NCBI RefSeq assembly: GCF_900108565.1
Contig: NZ_LT629971.1
Coordinates: forward strand, 2,294,001 to 2,358,000
DNA length: 64,000 nucleotides
From: Mycolicibacterium rutilum
GTDB lineage: Bacteria; Actinomycetota; Actinomycetes; Mycobacteriales; Mycobacteriaceae
Reading direction: 5' to 3'
The notes beneath the pieces are model-generated. The model was not told the DNA's origin. It did no database searches and was given only the letters and a program-made list of their open reading frames with translations. The position numbers and the translations under genes are program-made. Numbering within the stretch: the first letter of the stretch is position 1; the number at the start of each line of letters is the position of its first letter. Shown here piece by piece: positions 46,135 to 57,456 of the stretch.

Positions 46135-46827
46135 ATGACGAACAACATCACGGCTCTGGTCACCGGCGCCAACCGCGGTCTGGGGCGTCGGCTGGCCGCC
46201 GAACTCGTCGCACGCGGTGCCAAGGTCTACGCCGCGGCCAGGCGGCCCGAGACCATCGACCTTCCCGGCGTGGTGCCGATCCAACTCGACATCACCGATC
46301 CCGAGTCGGTGCGCCGCGCGGCCGAGATCGCGGGCGATGTCACGGTGCTGGTGAACAACGCAGGCATCTCGACGCGGGCCAACCTGCTGACCGGCCCGAT
46401 CGAGGACATCCGCGCGGAGATGGACACGCACTACTTCGGCACGCTGGCCGTGACCCGCGCATTCGTCCCGGTGATCGAGCGCAACGGCGGCGGCGCGATC
46501 CTCAACGTGCTGTCGGTGCTGTCGTGGGCGCACCCGCCGACCTCGGGGGCGTACGCGGCGGCCAAGGCGGCCTCGTGGGCGATGACGGACGCGTTGCGCA
46601 CCGAGCTGGCCCCGCGCGGCATCCACGTCGCCGCGCTGCACGTCGGCTACATGGACACCGACATGGTCAGCTACATCCCCGCCGACCAGAAGTCCGATCC
46701 GGCGGCGGTGGCCGAACAGGCGATCAGCGGTCTGCTCGCCGGTGACGCGGAGATCCTCGCCGACGACCTGTCCCGGCGGGTCAAGGCGCAGCTGTCGACC
46801 GCCAACAAGGCGGCGACGACGGCCTAG
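46135..46827 (+). CDS. Short-chain dehydrogenase/reductase (classical SDR)
   Basis: 230 aa. The ATG at 46135 is preceded by GAAGGAG (46122-46128), which fixes the start. TGANRGLGRRLAAELVARGA is the cofactor loop, LVNNAGIS the NNAG motif, and the catalytic YxxxK is in SGAYAAAKAASWAMTDAL (about 147). Short for a classical SDR but complete. It is convergent with the XPB helicase gene, their stops overlapping by 4 bp. Substrate unknown. Confidence 0.9.
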   Translation: MTNNITALVTGANRGLGRRLAAELVARGAKVYAAARRPETIDLPGVVPIQLDITDPESVRRAAEIAGDVTVLVNNAGISTRANLLTGPIEDIRAEMDTHYFGTLAVTRAFVPVIERNGGGAILNVLSVLSWAHPPTSGAYAAAKAASWAMTDALRTELAPRGIHVAALHVGYMDTDMVSYIPADQKSDPAAVAEQAISGLLAGDAEILADDLSRRVKAQLSTANKAATTA

Positions 46828-48473
46828 ATCGCGGGACCGAGCAGGTCGTCGGCGTCCTGGATGACGTAGCCGTAGCCCTGCTCGGCCAGGAAACGCTGGC
46901 GGTGCGCGGCGTACTCGGCGTCGAGGCTGTCGCGCGAGACCACCGAGTAGAACACCGCCCCGCCGCCGTCGGCCTTGGGGCGCAGCAGCCGGCCCAGCCG
47001 CTGCGCCTCCTCCTGCCGCGACCCGAACGTTCCTGAAACCTGAACGGCCACACTGGCTTCCGGGAGGTCGATGGAGAAGTTCGCGACCTTCGACACCACC
47101 AGCGTCGAGATCTCGCCGCGGCGGAACTGGTCGAACAGCATCTCCCGTTCCGCGGTCTTCGTCGAACCCTGGATGATCGGGGCGTCGAGCTCGGTGCCCA
47201 GCTCCTCGAGTTGGTCGAGATACGCCCCGATGACCAACGTCTGTTCACCCTTGTGCTTGTCCAGGATCGACTTCACCACCGCGATCTTGGTGTGCGCCGT
47301 CGAGCACAGCTTGTAGCGCTCCTCGGGCTCGGCGGTGGCGTAGAGCATCCGCTCGTTGTCGGTCATCGTCACGCGCACCTCGATGCACTCCGCCGGTGCG
47401 ATCCAGCCCTGCGCCTCGATGTCCTTCCACGGCGCGTCGTAGCGCTTGGGCCCGATCAGGCTGAACACGTCGCCCTCGCGGCCGTCCTCGCGGATCAGCG
47501 TGGCGGTCAGCCCGAGCCGGCGGCGCGACTGCAGGTCGGCCGTCATCCGGAACACCGGTGCGGGCAGCAGGTGAACCTCGTCGTAGATGATCAGGCCCCA
47601 GTCGCGGCTGTCGAACAGCTCCAGATGCCGGTACTCGCCCTTGGTGCGCCGGGTGATCACCTGGTAGGTCGCGATGGTGACCGGGCGGATCTCCTTGCGC
47701 TCGCCGGAGTACTCGCCGATCTCGTTCTCGGTCAACGACGTTCGGGCGATCAGCTCGCGCTTCCACTGCCGGCCGGCGACGGTGTTGGTGACCAGGATCA
47801 GCGTCGTCGCGGACGCCTTGGCCATCGCGGCCGCGCCGACGAGCGTCTTGCCCGCACCGCACGGCAGCACGACGACACCGGAACCGCCCGCCCAGAACGA
47901 CTCGGTGGCCATCTCCTGGTAGTCGCGCAGATGCCAGCCGTCCTGGCGCAGGTCGATCGGATGGGCCTCGCCGTCGACATAGCCGGCCAGGTCCTCGGCG
48001 GGCCAGCCGATCTTGAGCAGCATCTGCTTGACCCGGCCACGTTCGCTGTTGTGCACGATGACGGTGTCGTCGTCGATGCGGGCGCCGAGCATCGGGGCGA
48101 TCTTCTTGTTGCGCAGCACCTCCTCGAGCACCGCCCGGTCCAGGCTCACCAGGGTCAGCCCGTGCGCCGGATGCTTCACCAGCTGCAGCCGCCCGTACCG
48201 GGCCATCGTGTCGACGATGTCGACGAGCAGCGGCTGGGGCACCGCGTAGCGGGAGAACGACACCAGCGCGTCGACGACCTGTTCGGCGTCGTGCCCCGCC
48301 GCGCGGGCGTTCCACAACGCCAGCGGCGTGATGCGGTAGGTGTGCACGTGTTCGGGTGCGCGCTCGAGCTCGGCGAACGGGGCGATCGCCGCGCGGGCCG
48401 CACCCGCCTGCTCGTGATCGACTTCGAGCAGCACCGTTTTGTCGGACTGCACAATCAAGGGGCCGTCAGTCAT
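46824..48473 (-). CDS. ercc3: XPB/Ercc3-type DNA helicase
   Basis: 549 aa. SF2 helicase of the XPB family: an N-terminal damage-recognition-like domain (PLIVQSDKTVLLEVDHEQAG), Walker A LPCGAGKTLVGAAAMAKA (about 215), DEVH box IIYDEVHLLPAPVFRMTADL, RRLGLTATLIREDGREGD, and motifs V-VI (TLVVSKVANFSIDLPEASVA, RQEEAQRLGRLLRPK). It is a 3'-5' ATP-dependent helicase linked to repair or transcription in mycobacteria (Rv0861c-like). ATG 48473 is chosen; 48482 is also possible. Its usual partner gene at 51561 is displaced here by two other genes. Confidence 0.94.
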   Translation of the reverse strand: MTDGPLIVQSDKTVLLEVDHEQAGAARAAIAPFAELERAPEHVHTYRITPLALWNARAAGHDAEQVVDALVSFSRYAVPQPLLVDIVDTMARYGRLQLVKHPAHGLTLVSLDRAVLEEVLRNKKIAPMLGARIDDDTVIVHNSERGRVKQMLLKIGWPAEDLAGYVDGEAHPIDLRQDGWHLRDYQEMATESFWAGGSGVVVLPCGAGKTLVGAAAMAKASATTLILVTNTVAGRQWKRELIARTSLTENEIGEYSGERKEIRPVTIATYQVITRRTKGEYRHLELFDSRDWGLIIYDEVHLLPAPVFRMTADLQSRRRLGLTATLIREDGREGDVFSLIGPKRYDAPWKDIEAQGWIAPAECIEVRVTMTDNERMLYATAEPEERYKLCSTAHTKIAVVKSILDKHKGEQTLVIGAYLDQLEELGTELDAPIIQGSTKTAEREMLFDQFRRGEISTLVVSKVANFSIDLPEASVAVQVSGTFGSRQEEAQRLGRLLRPKADGGGAVFYSVVSRDSLDAEYAAHRQRFLAEQGYGYVIQDADDLLGPAI

Positions 48474-48544
48474 TCTGTCCATTATCCCGAAGCCGACGAC
48501 ACCCCCGCCCGCGAGCGCGTGCGGGGGGCCGTCTGGGGGACGCG

Positions 48545-48817
48545 TCAGCCGGCGCTGTGCGGACCGAATTCGGCGCTGACCTGGCAGACGCTGTCGGCTG
48601 GAAACCCGCCGCGGCGCGCGTGCTCGTAGATGGTCTCGGCGTCCTCGGCCTCGTGCACGCAGTACACCTTGTCGCCGGTGACGTAACTGGTCACCCAGGT
48701 GTAGTCGACGCCGAGCGAGGCCGCCGCGGTGTTGGAGGTGCGGGCGATCTCGGCCAACTGCTGTTCGGTCAGCTCGCCGGCGCCCGGGATCTCGCGTTCG
48801 ATGATGAACCGTTTCAT
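48545..48817 (-). CDS. DUF4242-family small protein
   Basis: 90 aa. KRFIIEREIPGAGELTEQQL, the TWVTSYVTGDKVYCVHEAED strand pair and DAETIYEHARRGGFPAD match the DUF4242 (SCO4226-type, proposed nickel-binding) family. It is a ferredoxin-like small alpha/beta protein with no signal peptide. It sits between the helicase and the divergent LuxR-type ATPase; any functional link is unknown. Confidence 0.85.
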   Translation of the reverse strand: MKRFIIEREIPGAGELTEQQLAEIARTSNTAAASLGVDYTWVTSYVTGDKVYCVHEAEDAETIYEHARRGGFPADSVCQVSAEFGPHSAG

Positions 48818-48970
48818 GGTGCTCTCCTGTGTGGGGTTGATCGGACCCCGTCACAGTCGCGCGTCGCGGCCGCCGACACATCGGTGGTGGTTCCCTATTT
48901 TCGGTCCCCGGCGGTAAAGCCGAACGACATTTGCACTGCTCAGGCAGTGTGCGCCGGATACCATCCGGAC

Positions 48971-51559
48971 GTGAGGCTGGTGGAGCGCGACCGACAGTTC
49001 GCGACCCTCACTGCGTGCGCCGACGCCGCGTTGGCCGGAGCCGGGCAGCTGGTCGTCGTCTCCGGGGAGTCCGGCGCGGGCAAGACGGCGTTCATCGAAC
49101 ACTTCGTCGCACACCGGGCCGACGACGCGCGGGTCTTGGCGGCGTCGTGCGACCCGCTGGCCACGCCGCGCCCGCTGGGGCCGGTTCACGACATCGCGGG
49201 CGTGCTCGGGGCGCCCGCCCGGGCGGCGCTCACCGACGCCGAGCACGCCTACGACATCTTCGAAGCGGTGCTCACCGACCTGGGCGAGGTGCCCACCATC
49301 GTCGTCATCGACGACCTGCACTGGGCCGACCAGGGCACCATCGACCTGCTGCGGTTCGCCCTGCGGCGGATCCACCGCAGGCCGCTGCTGTTGGTGGGGG
49401 CCGCCCGCGACGAGGAGGTCGGCCTCGGGCATCCGCTGCGCGCTCTGTTGGCCGACATCGCCCGTGCCGGCAACGCGCAGCTGCTCGCGCTGCCCGCGCT
49501 GACCGAGGACGGGGTGCGTGAGCTGGCCGCCGACCGCCCGGTGGACCCCGCGCGACTGCACCGCACCACCGGCGGCAACGCGTTCTTCGTCACCGAGATG
49601 CTCGACCACACGGCCGGTGAGCTGCCCGTCACGGTCCGCGACGCCGTGCTCGGCCGCACCGTCGGTCTGCAGGAATCCGACTGGGACGTGCTGAACCTGC
49701 TGAGCTGCTCGCCGGAGGCGATCCCCGACCACCTGCTGCCCGCGCTCGGCGTGACGATGCCTCCGCTGCGGCGGCTCCGGGACGCACACCTGATCCGGCG
49801 CACGGCGCGCGGCGTGGCGTTTCGGCACGACCTGTGCAGGCTAGCCGTCGCCAGCGTGTTACCGCCGGGCGCCGAACCGCAGCTGCATTCGCGCATGCTG
49901 ACCGCATACGAGCAGACCGGCGGCGCCGACCCGGCGGTCATGACCCACCATGCGATCGGCGCCGGGGACCGGGTGCGGATCCGCGCCGCCGCAACGGCGG
50001 CTGGTTCGGCGTCGTCGCGGTCGGGTGCGCACCGCCAGGCCGCCGAGTTCTACCGGATCGCAATGGAATACGGCGGCGAGCTGCCCGCCGAGGCGGAGGC
50101 CGAACTGCTCGAGCTGCTGGCCGCGGAGTACTACCTCACCGATCAGCTCGACGGCGCGATCGAGGCGTGCGGGCGTGCGCTGCGCGTGCGCAGGGCCGCC
50201 GGTGCGACGGCCGAACTCAGCGCCGACCATCACGCTCTCGCGGTCTACGACTGGTACAACGCCGACCGTCGTGGCGCCGACGAACACGCGGCGCGCGCGG
50301 TCACGGTGCTCGACGACGCCGCTGCCGCGCGGAGCCCGTCGGCGCAGATCTCGCTCGGGCACGGCTTCGCGATGCAGGCCTATCTCGCGATGCAGTCGAC
50401 CGACCTACGGCACGCCGGTGCGCTGCTCGCGCACGCCAGGGAGATCGCGGACGCGACGCGCGACCCGGCATTGTCGGTGCGGGTCGAGATCATCGAGGGC
50501 ATCTGCTCGGTGATCGCCGGCGAGGCCACCGGACGCGACACGGTGTTGGCGATCATGCGTTCGGCGCCACGGCATCTCGACGAGATCTACTCCAGCGGCT
50601 ACACCAACCTGACCTACCTCGATGTCGAACAGCGCCGGCTCGCCGATGCCGCCGAACTGCTGAGCGTCTCGCTGCCGATGACGTGGGAGCGGGACCTTCC
50701 GATCTGCCGGGTCTGGCAACTCGGCGCCAGGGGGCGGCTGAGCCTGCTCAGCGGCGACTGGGACGACGCGCTCGTCGATGCCGCGGCGGTACTCGACGCG
50801 CCGACCGCACCGCTCGCCCGCACCTGGCCCCACCTGATAGCGGGACTGATCGCGTTGCGGCGCACCGGTGACGACGACCAACAGCTGGACGCGGCGTGGG
50901 CGTTGGCACGCCGCTTCGGCGAGCCGGTGCGGGTGCTGCCTGCCGCATCGGCGCTGATCGAACGGGCCTGGCTCACCGGCACACCCGTCGGCGATGTGGC
51001 CGACTACCGGCGCATGCTCGAAGAGACGCACCGGCCGGGGCTCGAGTGGGCGCGCGGCGAGTTGGCGGTCTGGCTGATGCGGATCGACCCGACCGTCGCC
51101 GCGGACGGCGTCGCCGCGCCCTACCGGTGCTATCTCGACGGCGACACCGCAAGGGCGGCAGAGGAATTCGAGAAGCTCGGCTCACTGTACGAGGCCGCCC
51201 TGGCGTGGACGGAGTCAGGTGTGGAGGAACAGGCCCGCCGGGGCCTGGACATGCTCGACCGAATGGGCGCCACCGCCGTCGCGGACAAGGTCCGCCGGGA
51301 TCTGCGCGCGAACGGGATGAAGGGGGTGCCGTCGCGCCGCCGCCTCAGCACTCTGCACAATCCCGCGGGTCTGACCCGGCGGCAGGTCGAGGTGCTCTCA
51401 CGCATGGGCGATGGGTTGACGAACACGGAACTGGCTGCGCAGCTGTATCTTTCGGCCAAGACCGTCGACCACCACGTGTCGGCGATCCTGGCGAAGCTCG
51501 GCGTCGCCAACCGGCGTGACGCGGTCCGGCGGGGCCGTGAGCTCGGCCTCATCAGCTGA
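48971..51559 (+). CDS. LuxR-family regulator with N-terminal STAND ATPase
   Basis: 862 aa from GTG 48971. ATPase: Walker A VVSGESGAGKTAFIEHF (about 32), Walker B PTIVVIDDLHWADQ (about 112). A helical-repeat region spans about 330-780. C-terminal LuxR HTH: LTRRQVEVLSRMGDGLTNTE, LAAQLYLSAKTVDHHVSAIL. The same architecture as the 5066 gene, but sequence motifs differ enough that they are not recent duplicates. Placed between the two halves of the XPB helicase pair. Confidence 0.92.
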   Translation: MRLVERDRQFATLTACADAALAGAGQLVVVSGESGAGKTAFIEHFVAHRADDARVLAASCDPLATPRPLGPVHDIAGVLGAPARAALTDAEHAYDIFEAVLTDLGEVPTIVVIDDLHWADQGTIDLLRFALRRIHRRPLLLVGAARDEEVGLGHPLRALLADIARAGNAQLLALPALTEDGVRELAADRPVDPARLHRTTGGNAFFVTEMLDHTAGELPVTVRDAVLGRTVGLQESDWDVLNLLSCSPEAIPDHLLPALGVTMPPLRRLRDAHLIRRTARGVAFRHDLCRLAVASVLPPGAEPQLHSRMLTAYEQTGGADPAVMTHHAIGAGDRVRIRAAATAAGSASSRSGAHRQAAEFYRIAMEYGGELPAEAEAELLELLAAEYYLTDQLDGAIEACGRALRVRRAAGATAELSADHHALAVYDWYNADRRGADEHAARAVTVLDDAAAARSPSAQISLGHGFAMQAYLAMQSTDLRHAGALLAHAREIADATRDPALSVRVEIIEGICSVIAGEATGRDTVLAIMRSAPRHLDEIYSSGYTNLTYLDVEQRRLADAAELLSVSLPMTWERDLPICRVWQLGARGRLSLLSGDWDDALVDAAAVLDAPTAPLARTWPHLIAGLIALRRTGDDDQQLDAAWALARRFGEPVRVLPAASALIERAWLTGTPVGDVADYRRMLEETHRPGLEWARGELAVWLMRIDPTVAADGVAAPYRCYLDGDTARAAEEFEKLGSLYEAALAWTESGVEEQARRGLDMLDRMGATAVADKVRRDLRANGMKGVPSRRRLSTLHNPAGLTRRQVEVLSRMGDGLTNTELAAQLYLSAKTVDHHVSAILAKLGVANRRDAVRRGRELGLIS

Positions 51560-51560
51560 C

Positions 51561-53843
51561 TCAGGCCGGTTCGTCGGCCTCGACCACCGAGGTGATCCGG
51601 TGGATCGCGAAGTCCCGGACCCGACCGGAGGCGGGGTCGTAGGCGGTCAATTGCCCGCCGCGCACGTTGATCGGTGCGACGACCCGCTGGGTGGCGACTC
51701 CGGCCGGGTCGACGTAGCCGATCACGACCGAGGTCTGCATGTGCGCGGCCTCCTGCAGTTGGGTGATCGCCGCGGCGGGGTCCAGGCGCACGCCGCCGGC
51801 GGGTGCGGCAGCGACCTTGCGGAGCACCGCGACGATCGCACTCAGCGTCTGCGGGGTCGGCGTGGGCATCGGGCGGTAGACCCGGCGCCGACCCGACGGG
51901 GCGGGCACCCGGGCGCCGCGGGCCCGGATGTCGACGATGGCGCCGGTCGAGTCCTCGGCGGCCGGAGCGAGGCCGGCCTGCCGCAGCGCCGCCAGCACCT
52001 CGTTGATCGGCGCCTGCGACACCGCGACCGTCGGCGCGAGCAGCCGCATCTCCAGCGGCTCCACCGCGGGTGCGGCCACCGCCTGGGCCAGCAGCGCGGG
52101 GTCTTCGCACCGCACGAAGGACGCCGCCATCCCGACCCGCAGCTGTCCGTGCCGGCGTGCGACGTCGTCGATCAGATACGTCAATCCTTGCGGCACAGGC
52201 GTTTTCGAGTGACGTTCGAAGAAGGCGTGCAGCTCGCCTGCGGTTCTGCCGGTGTCGAGCGCCCGCCGGATGGAGGCCTCGCTGATGCGGTACACCATCG
52301 CGGCGCCCGCCGACTCGACCGTGGCCACCGACGCCAGCTGTTCGGCGAGGTCGCGGTGCAGCGGGCCGGGCACGACGACGGTCAGGTCGGCCTGCAGCAG
52401 GAAGTGGTCGATGGGTGCGGGGAGCACCTTGTCCATCGCCTTGACGACGGCCTCGGCGGCGTCGCCGCTCAGCAGCGCGCGCGCCGGGCCGGCGACTGCA
52501 CCGCGGCCGACCAACCCCATCGTGTGGGCCTCGGCCAACAGGTCGCCGATCGGTCCCGGCTGCAGCCGCGCGCCCCAGCGCGGTCGATGCCAGATCAACG
52601 CGCGCGACGCCGACGTCGCGTCCACTCCTGCCCCCGGCGGCAGATCGGCGAGCAATCCCAGCAGCAGCCGCCGATCCAGCGGCGCCGCGGTGGAGAACAA
52701 CGAATCCGACAGCGCCGCATACGGTTTCCCGTCGATGCCGCGGGTGCCGATCAGGCTGGGCCTGCCGTGCAGGTCCAGCCACGCGGTGGCCAGCAGATGC
52801 CACTTGGTCGCGGTCGACGATTCGATGAACCGGTCGGCGGACACTGTGGGGGCCCAGAACGGTCCGTCGCCGGTGTCGGGTTCGGGTTCGGGCATGCCCG
52901 CCGAGATGAGCCCGGCGGCGACGGTCACCTCGAGGAGTAACCCGAGCCGCGGCTCGTCGATGCCGGTCAGCTTGGTCAGCCGTTTCATGTCGCGCACGCC
53001 GAGGCCGCCGCTGCGCAACTCGGGAACCGGTGTCGCAGAGAGTGTTTCGATGACCACCTCGACCTCGCGCAGCAAGTCGAGTGCGGCGCCGGCGGCCACC
53101 GCGTCGGCGTCGGCTGCCGTCGTCGTGGTCACCACCGGGTCGGGCCGGGTGAGCTCAACCGGACCGGGCAGCTCGCCGCGCAACACCTGGCCGACCAGCC
53201 GCGGCAGGATCACCGTGTCGGCGTCGACCTGACGCAGCAGCCCGGCGGCGAGCAGCCGCGGCACGGGCCGCTCCGGCGGGGTGCCGGGCGCGGCGTCGCG
53301 GGTCCGTCCGACCGGCGAGCCCTCCAGCAGCTTGCGCAGCAGCTCGGACTGCGCCTCGTCGAGCGCGCCGACCCGGTCGGCGATGTCCTGCGCGGTCGCG
53401 CCGGTGTCCTCGACCGTGGCCTGGCCCGGGTACCAGGGCAGCCCCGCCGAGGCCTCGGCGGCCACGCGCACCGTCGCCTCACCCCACACCAGCGCGCGGT
53501 CGCGCAGCGCGTCGACGGCGGCGGCGATCGCGGTCTCCGGCGCGCGCTCACCGATCAGTTCGACCAACTTGGTGAGCGGCACCGCCGTGGCGTCGGCATG
53601 CAACACCAGCAGCCCGTCGAGCACCGCCAGATGAAGGAAGTCGAGGTCATCGGTGGCGGCCTTGACCGACTGGCGGGCCTGCGCGCGGGCCGCGAGCGCG
53701 GCGATCGTCCCCGGCGGAGGCTGTGTCAGGTCGGGTCGCAGTTCCAGCAGCCGGACGAGCCGCTCGTCGGGCAGCTCGGCCAGCCAAGCACCCAACGGGA
53801 CGCTCGGTGCTGCGCTCCTGCCCTTCGGAGCTTTCTCGGTCAT
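51561..53843 (-). CDS. XPB-associated (Ssl2-like) helicase-associated protein with C-terminal WYL-like domain
   Basis: 760 aa (Rv0862c-like). The N-terminal part has repeated helical segments ([20 protein letters not shown]). The middle part has the helicase-associated XPB/Ssl2 N-terminal-like domain ([40 protein letters not shown]). The C-terminal strand-rich region ([32 protein letters not shown]) resembles WYL domains. No Walker motifs are seen, so it is probably a regulator or clamp for the XPB helicase. In M. tuberculosis, as I remember, the two genes are adjacent. Confidence 0.85.
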   Translation of the reverse strand: MTEKAPKGRSAAPSVPLGAWLAELPDERLVRLLELRPDLTQPPPGTIAALAARAQARQSVKAATDDLDFLHLAVLDGLLVLHADATAVPLTKLVELIGERAPETAIAAAVDALRDRALVWGEATVRVAAEASAGLPWYPGQATVEDTGATAQDIADRVGALDEAQSELLRKLLEGSPVGRTRDAAPGTPPERPVPRLLAAGLLRQVDADTVILPRLVGQVLRGELPGPVELTRPDPVVTTTTAADADAVAAGAALDLLREVEVVIETLSATPVPELRSGGLGVRDMKRLTKLTGIDEPRLGLLLEVTVAAGLISAGMPEPEPDTGDGPFWAPTVSADRFIESSTATKWHLLATAWLDLHGRPSLIGTRGIDGKPYAALSDSLFSTAAPLDRRLLLGLLADLPPGAGVDATSASRALIWHRPRWGARLQPGPIGDLLAEAHTMGLVGRGAVAGPARALLSGDAAEAVVKAMDKVLPAPIDHFLLQADLTVVVPGPLHRDLAEQLASVATVESAGAAMVYRISEASIRRALDTGRTAGELHAFFERHSKTPVPQGLTYLIDDVARRHGQLRVGMAASFVRCEDPALLAQAVAAPAVEPLEMRLLAPTVAVSQAPINEVLAALRQAGLAPAAEDSTGAIVDIRARGARVPAPSGRRRVYRPMPTPTPQTLSAIVAVLRKVAAAPAGGVRLDPAAAITQLQEAAHMQTSVVIGYVDPAGVATQRVVAPINVRGGQLTAYDPASGRVRDFAIHRITSVVEADEPA

Positions 53844-53908
53844 TGCTGACCAGCGTAAAGGAGGACGTCGGTGTCGCCACCGGCCGAGGCATTTGCCACA
53901 ATGTGGGC

Positions 53909-54097
53909 GTGGCAGACAACAAAGGGAAGAACCGTTATGTGGACCCGGGCTGGCCGGCGGTCGATGGTGACGACCATGCCGTCAGCGAACTGGCCACCGA
54001 CCGCACCGGCGCGCTGTCGCCATTCGGTGAGTTGACGTTCCCGTTGCCCTCAGATGACCTGCCGTATGTGCACCCGGTGACGGTCGTCAACCGGTAA
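53909..54097 (+). CDS. Small conserved mycobacterial protein (Rv0863-like)
   Basis: 62 aa from GTG 53909 ([20 protein letters not shown]...). Hydrophilic, with [20 protein letters not shown] at the end. No known domain. Its position immediately before moaC, 2 bp from the moaC start, and between the helicase partner and the molybdopterin genes is the same as Rv0863 as I remember it. Function unknown. Longer frames upstream run into the start of the helicase-partner gene and are disfavoured. Confidence 0.72.
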   Translation: MADNKGKNRYVDPGWPAVDGDDHAVSELATDRTGALSPFGELTFPLPSDDLPYVHPVTVVNR

Positions 54098-54099
54098 CG

Positions 54100-54579
54100 G
54101 TGTCCGAGCCGGCTCGCCTCTCACACCTCGACGAGTCCGGGGCGGCGCACATGGTCGACGTGACCGCCAAGGACGTCACCAAGCGCACCGCCGTCGCCGC
54201 GGGCACCCTGCGCACCACCGCCGACGTCGTCGCGATGATCGCCGCCGGCGGGCTGCCCAAGGGCGACGCGCTGGCCACCGCAAGAATCGCCGGGATCCTG
54301 GCGGCCAAGCGCACCAGCGACCTCATCCCGCTGTGCCATCAACTAGCGCTGACCGGTGTCGACGTCGACTTCGACATCGGCGAGACCGCCGTCGCCATCA
54401 CCGCCACCGTGCGCAGCACCGACCGCACCGGCGTCGAGATGGAGGCACTGACCGCGGTGAGCGTGGCCGCGCTGACGCTCTACGACATGATCAAGGCCGT
54501 CGACCCGGCCGCCGGCATCGACGACATCCGGGTACTGCGCAAGGAGGGCGGCAAGACCGGCGCCTGGACGCGGCCATGA
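54100..54579 (+). CDS. moaC: Cyclic pyranopterin monophosphate synthase MoaC
   Basis: 159 aa from GTG 54100. MoaC signatures: [20 protein letters not shown], the [20 protein letters not shown] helix, [20 protein letters not shown] with the active-site residues around PLCHQL, and [20 protein letters not shown]. It works after MoaA in the first step of molybdenum-cofactor synthesis. Overlaps mog (ATGA). Confidence 0.95.
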   Translation: MSEPARLSHLDESGAAHMVDVTAKDVTKRTAVAAGTLRTTADVVAMIAAGGLPKGDALATARIAGILAAKRTSDLIPLCHQLALTGVDVDFDIGETAVAITATVRSTDRTGVEMEALTAVSVAALTLYDMIKAVDPAAGIDDIRVLRKEGGKTGAWTRP

Positions 54580-55052
54580 GCACGGCCCGCGTCGTCATCG
54601 CCTCCACCCGCGCGGCCGCCGGTGTCTACGAGGACCGCACCGGGCCCGTCATCGTCGACTGGCTCACCGCCCGCGGCATCCCTTCGCCCGCCCCGGTCGT
54701 GGTGCCCGACGGCACTGCGGTCGCCGACGCGATCTCCGCTGCGGTCGCCGACGGCGTCGACGTGGTGATCACTTCCGGCGGCACCGGGATCTCCCCGACT
54801 GACCGGACCGCGGAGGCCACCGCGGCGCTCGTCGACTATCAGATCCCCGGGCTGGCCGACGCCATCCGGCGCGCGGGCGAGGACAAGGTGCCGACGTCGG
54901 TGCTGTCGCGCGGCGTGTGCGGCGTCAAGGACGGCACGCTGATCGTGAACCTGCCCGGCTCACCCGGCGGCGTCAAGGACGGTCTGGGTGTGCTCGACGG
55001 CGTGCTCGAGCACGCGCTCGACCAACTCCGCGGAAAGGACCACCGGCGATGA
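54576..55052 (+). CDS. mog: Molybdopterin adenylyltransferase (MogA/MoaB family)
   Basis: 158 aa. MoCF-biosynthesis domain: [40 protein letters not shown] with the conserved GGTG loop, and [20 protein letters not shown] with the PGSP phosphate-binding loop. ATG 54576 overlaps the moaC stop. It adenylylates molybdopterin before molybdate insertion. Its stop overlaps the moaE start. Confidence 0.94.
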   Translation: MSTARVVIASTRAAAGVYEDRTGPVIVDWLTARGIPSPAPVVVPDGTAVADAISAAVADGVDVVITSGGTGISPTDRTAEATAALVDYQIPGLADAIRRAGEDKVPTSVLSRGVCGVKDGTLIVNLPGSPGGVKDGLGVLDGVLEHALDQLRGKDHRR

Positions 55053-55477
55053 GCGCCCGGGTGCTGCGCGCCGACCTGTCCGAGCATCGGATCGACGCCG
55101 GTGAGCACGAGGCGCTGGTGGCCGACGCCGGTGCCGGTGCCGTCGTGAGCTTCGCCGGCGTCGTGCGCAACCACGACGGCGGCCGCGACGTCACCCGGCT
55201 GGAGTACTCGGCGCACCCCACCGCCCCGCAGACGCTCGCGGAGGTCGTGGCCGAGGTGGCCGCGGAGGCAACCGGTGTGCGCGCGATCGCGGTCAGTCAC
55301 CGCGTCGGCGCATTGGAGATCGGCGATGCCGCGTTGGTCGCAGCGGTCGCCGCGGATCATCGGGCGGCAGCCTTCCAGACGTGCGCACACCTGGTGGACG
55401 TCGTCAAGGAACGACTCCCGGTGTGGAAGCACCAGTTCTTCGCCGACGGCTCCGACGAATGGGTCAACTCCGCGTGA
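55049..55477 (+). CDS. moaE: Molybdopterin synthase catalytic subunit MoaE
   Basis: 142 aa. Conserved MoaE elements: [20 protein letters not shown] and [40 protein letters not shown], and [20 protein letters not shown] with the KxxxxxWK catalytic pair. Works with MoaD, encoded on the other side of rpfA. Translationally coupled to mog. Ends 22 bp before the convergent rpfA stop. Confidence 0.95.
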   Translation: MSARVLRADLSEHRIDAGEHEALVADAGAGAVVSFAGVVRNHDGGRDVTRLEYSAHPTAPQTLAEVVAEVAAEATGVRAIAVSHRVGALEIGDAALVAAVAADHRAAAFQTCAHLVDVVKERLPVWKHQFFADGSDEWVNSA

Positions 55478-55478
55478 G

Positions 55479-55496
55479 GTCGGCCTAGCGGCCGAC
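55479..55496. terminator. Short hairpin between convergent moaE and rpfA
   Basis: GTCGGCC (55479-55485), loop TAGC, GGCCGAC (55490-55496): a perfect 7-bp stem lying wholly in the 21-bp gap between the two stops. Its symmetry suits bidirectional termination; no T-tract. Confidence 0.55.
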
Positions 55497-55498
55497 GA

Positions 55499-56945
<1,447 letters not shown>

Positions 56946-57057
56946 TGCTGGGCACGGGCGGCCAGTCGATTTGGGGCGACCGGCCTGGGACAGAACCGTA
57001 TCGGCTCGCGCAGGGTGCGTCATCTTTGGCGAATAACGGCGTTTCCTGTCGCGGCAA

Positions 57058-57063
57058 ATATTA
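57058..57063 (-). promoter_or_regulatory. Possible -10 element for rpfA
   Basis: TAATAT on the - strand in an AT-rich patch unusual for this window. A transcript from about 57050 would carry about 310 bases of leader, enough to hold the whole aptamer. No clear -35 is seen. The rest of 56946-57154 shows no convincing gene; small frames over it overlap the aptamer on both strands and look like chance. Confidence 0.4.
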
Positions 57064-57154
57064 AAGGGGCTCTAAATCGCCAGGATTTTTCGGCGTTTAC
57101 GCAGGACCAACGGGCGCTCAACCGCGCCGTAGCCAGGCTGTGACCATTCCGTTA

Positions 57155-57170
57155 TGTGACCGAAATCACC
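57155..57170. promoter_or_regulatory. CRP-like binding site upstream of rpfA
   Basis: TGTGACCGAAATCACC fits the mycobacterial CRP consensus TGTGA-N6-TCACA at 9 of 10 defined positions. It lies about 100 bp upstream of the proposed rpfA -10 and directly against the moaD stop. CRP (Rv3676) control of rpfA is known in M. tuberculosis; the role of this particular site is inferred. Confidence 0.55.
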
Positions 57171-57171
57171 G

Positions 57172-57456
57172 TTATCCGCCCGCGAACGGGGGAAGAACAT
57201 CGACCGTCTGGTTGTCACCCAGCCGGGTCGCGTCGTCGCGCGCGGCGACGCCGTCGATCAGAAACGAGCAGCGTTTCAGCACTTTTGCGAGATTCTCGTC
57301 GCGGTCGGAGAGCTCGGCGGCGAGGTCGGCGAGCGTCGTGTCCGGCCGAAGCCGAATCGTCTCCTCTTCGTTACCCGCGGCGGCGCGTGCGGCGGCGAAA
57401 TAGCGAACGGTCACCTCGAGAGTGCGGGTGGTCGTCATCGTCGTGTCCTCACTCAT
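57172..57456 (-). CDS. moaD: Molybdopterin synthase sulfur-carrier subunit MoaD
   Basis: 94 aa. Ubiquitin-like ThiS/MoaD fold: LEVTVRYFAAARAAAGNEEE, TTLADLAAELSDRDENLAKV, SFLIDGVAARDDATRLGDNQ and the terminal TVDVLPPFAGG, whose free Gly-Gly is the thiocarboxylate site. ATG 57456 overlaps the moaA stop (ATGA); 57438 is an inner alternative. Partner of MoaE. Confidence 0.93.
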   Translation of the reverse strand: MSEDTTMTTTRTLEVTVRYFAAARAAAGNEEETIRLRPDTTLADLAAELSDRDENLAKVLKRCSFLIDGVAARDDATRLGDNQTVDVLPPFAGG

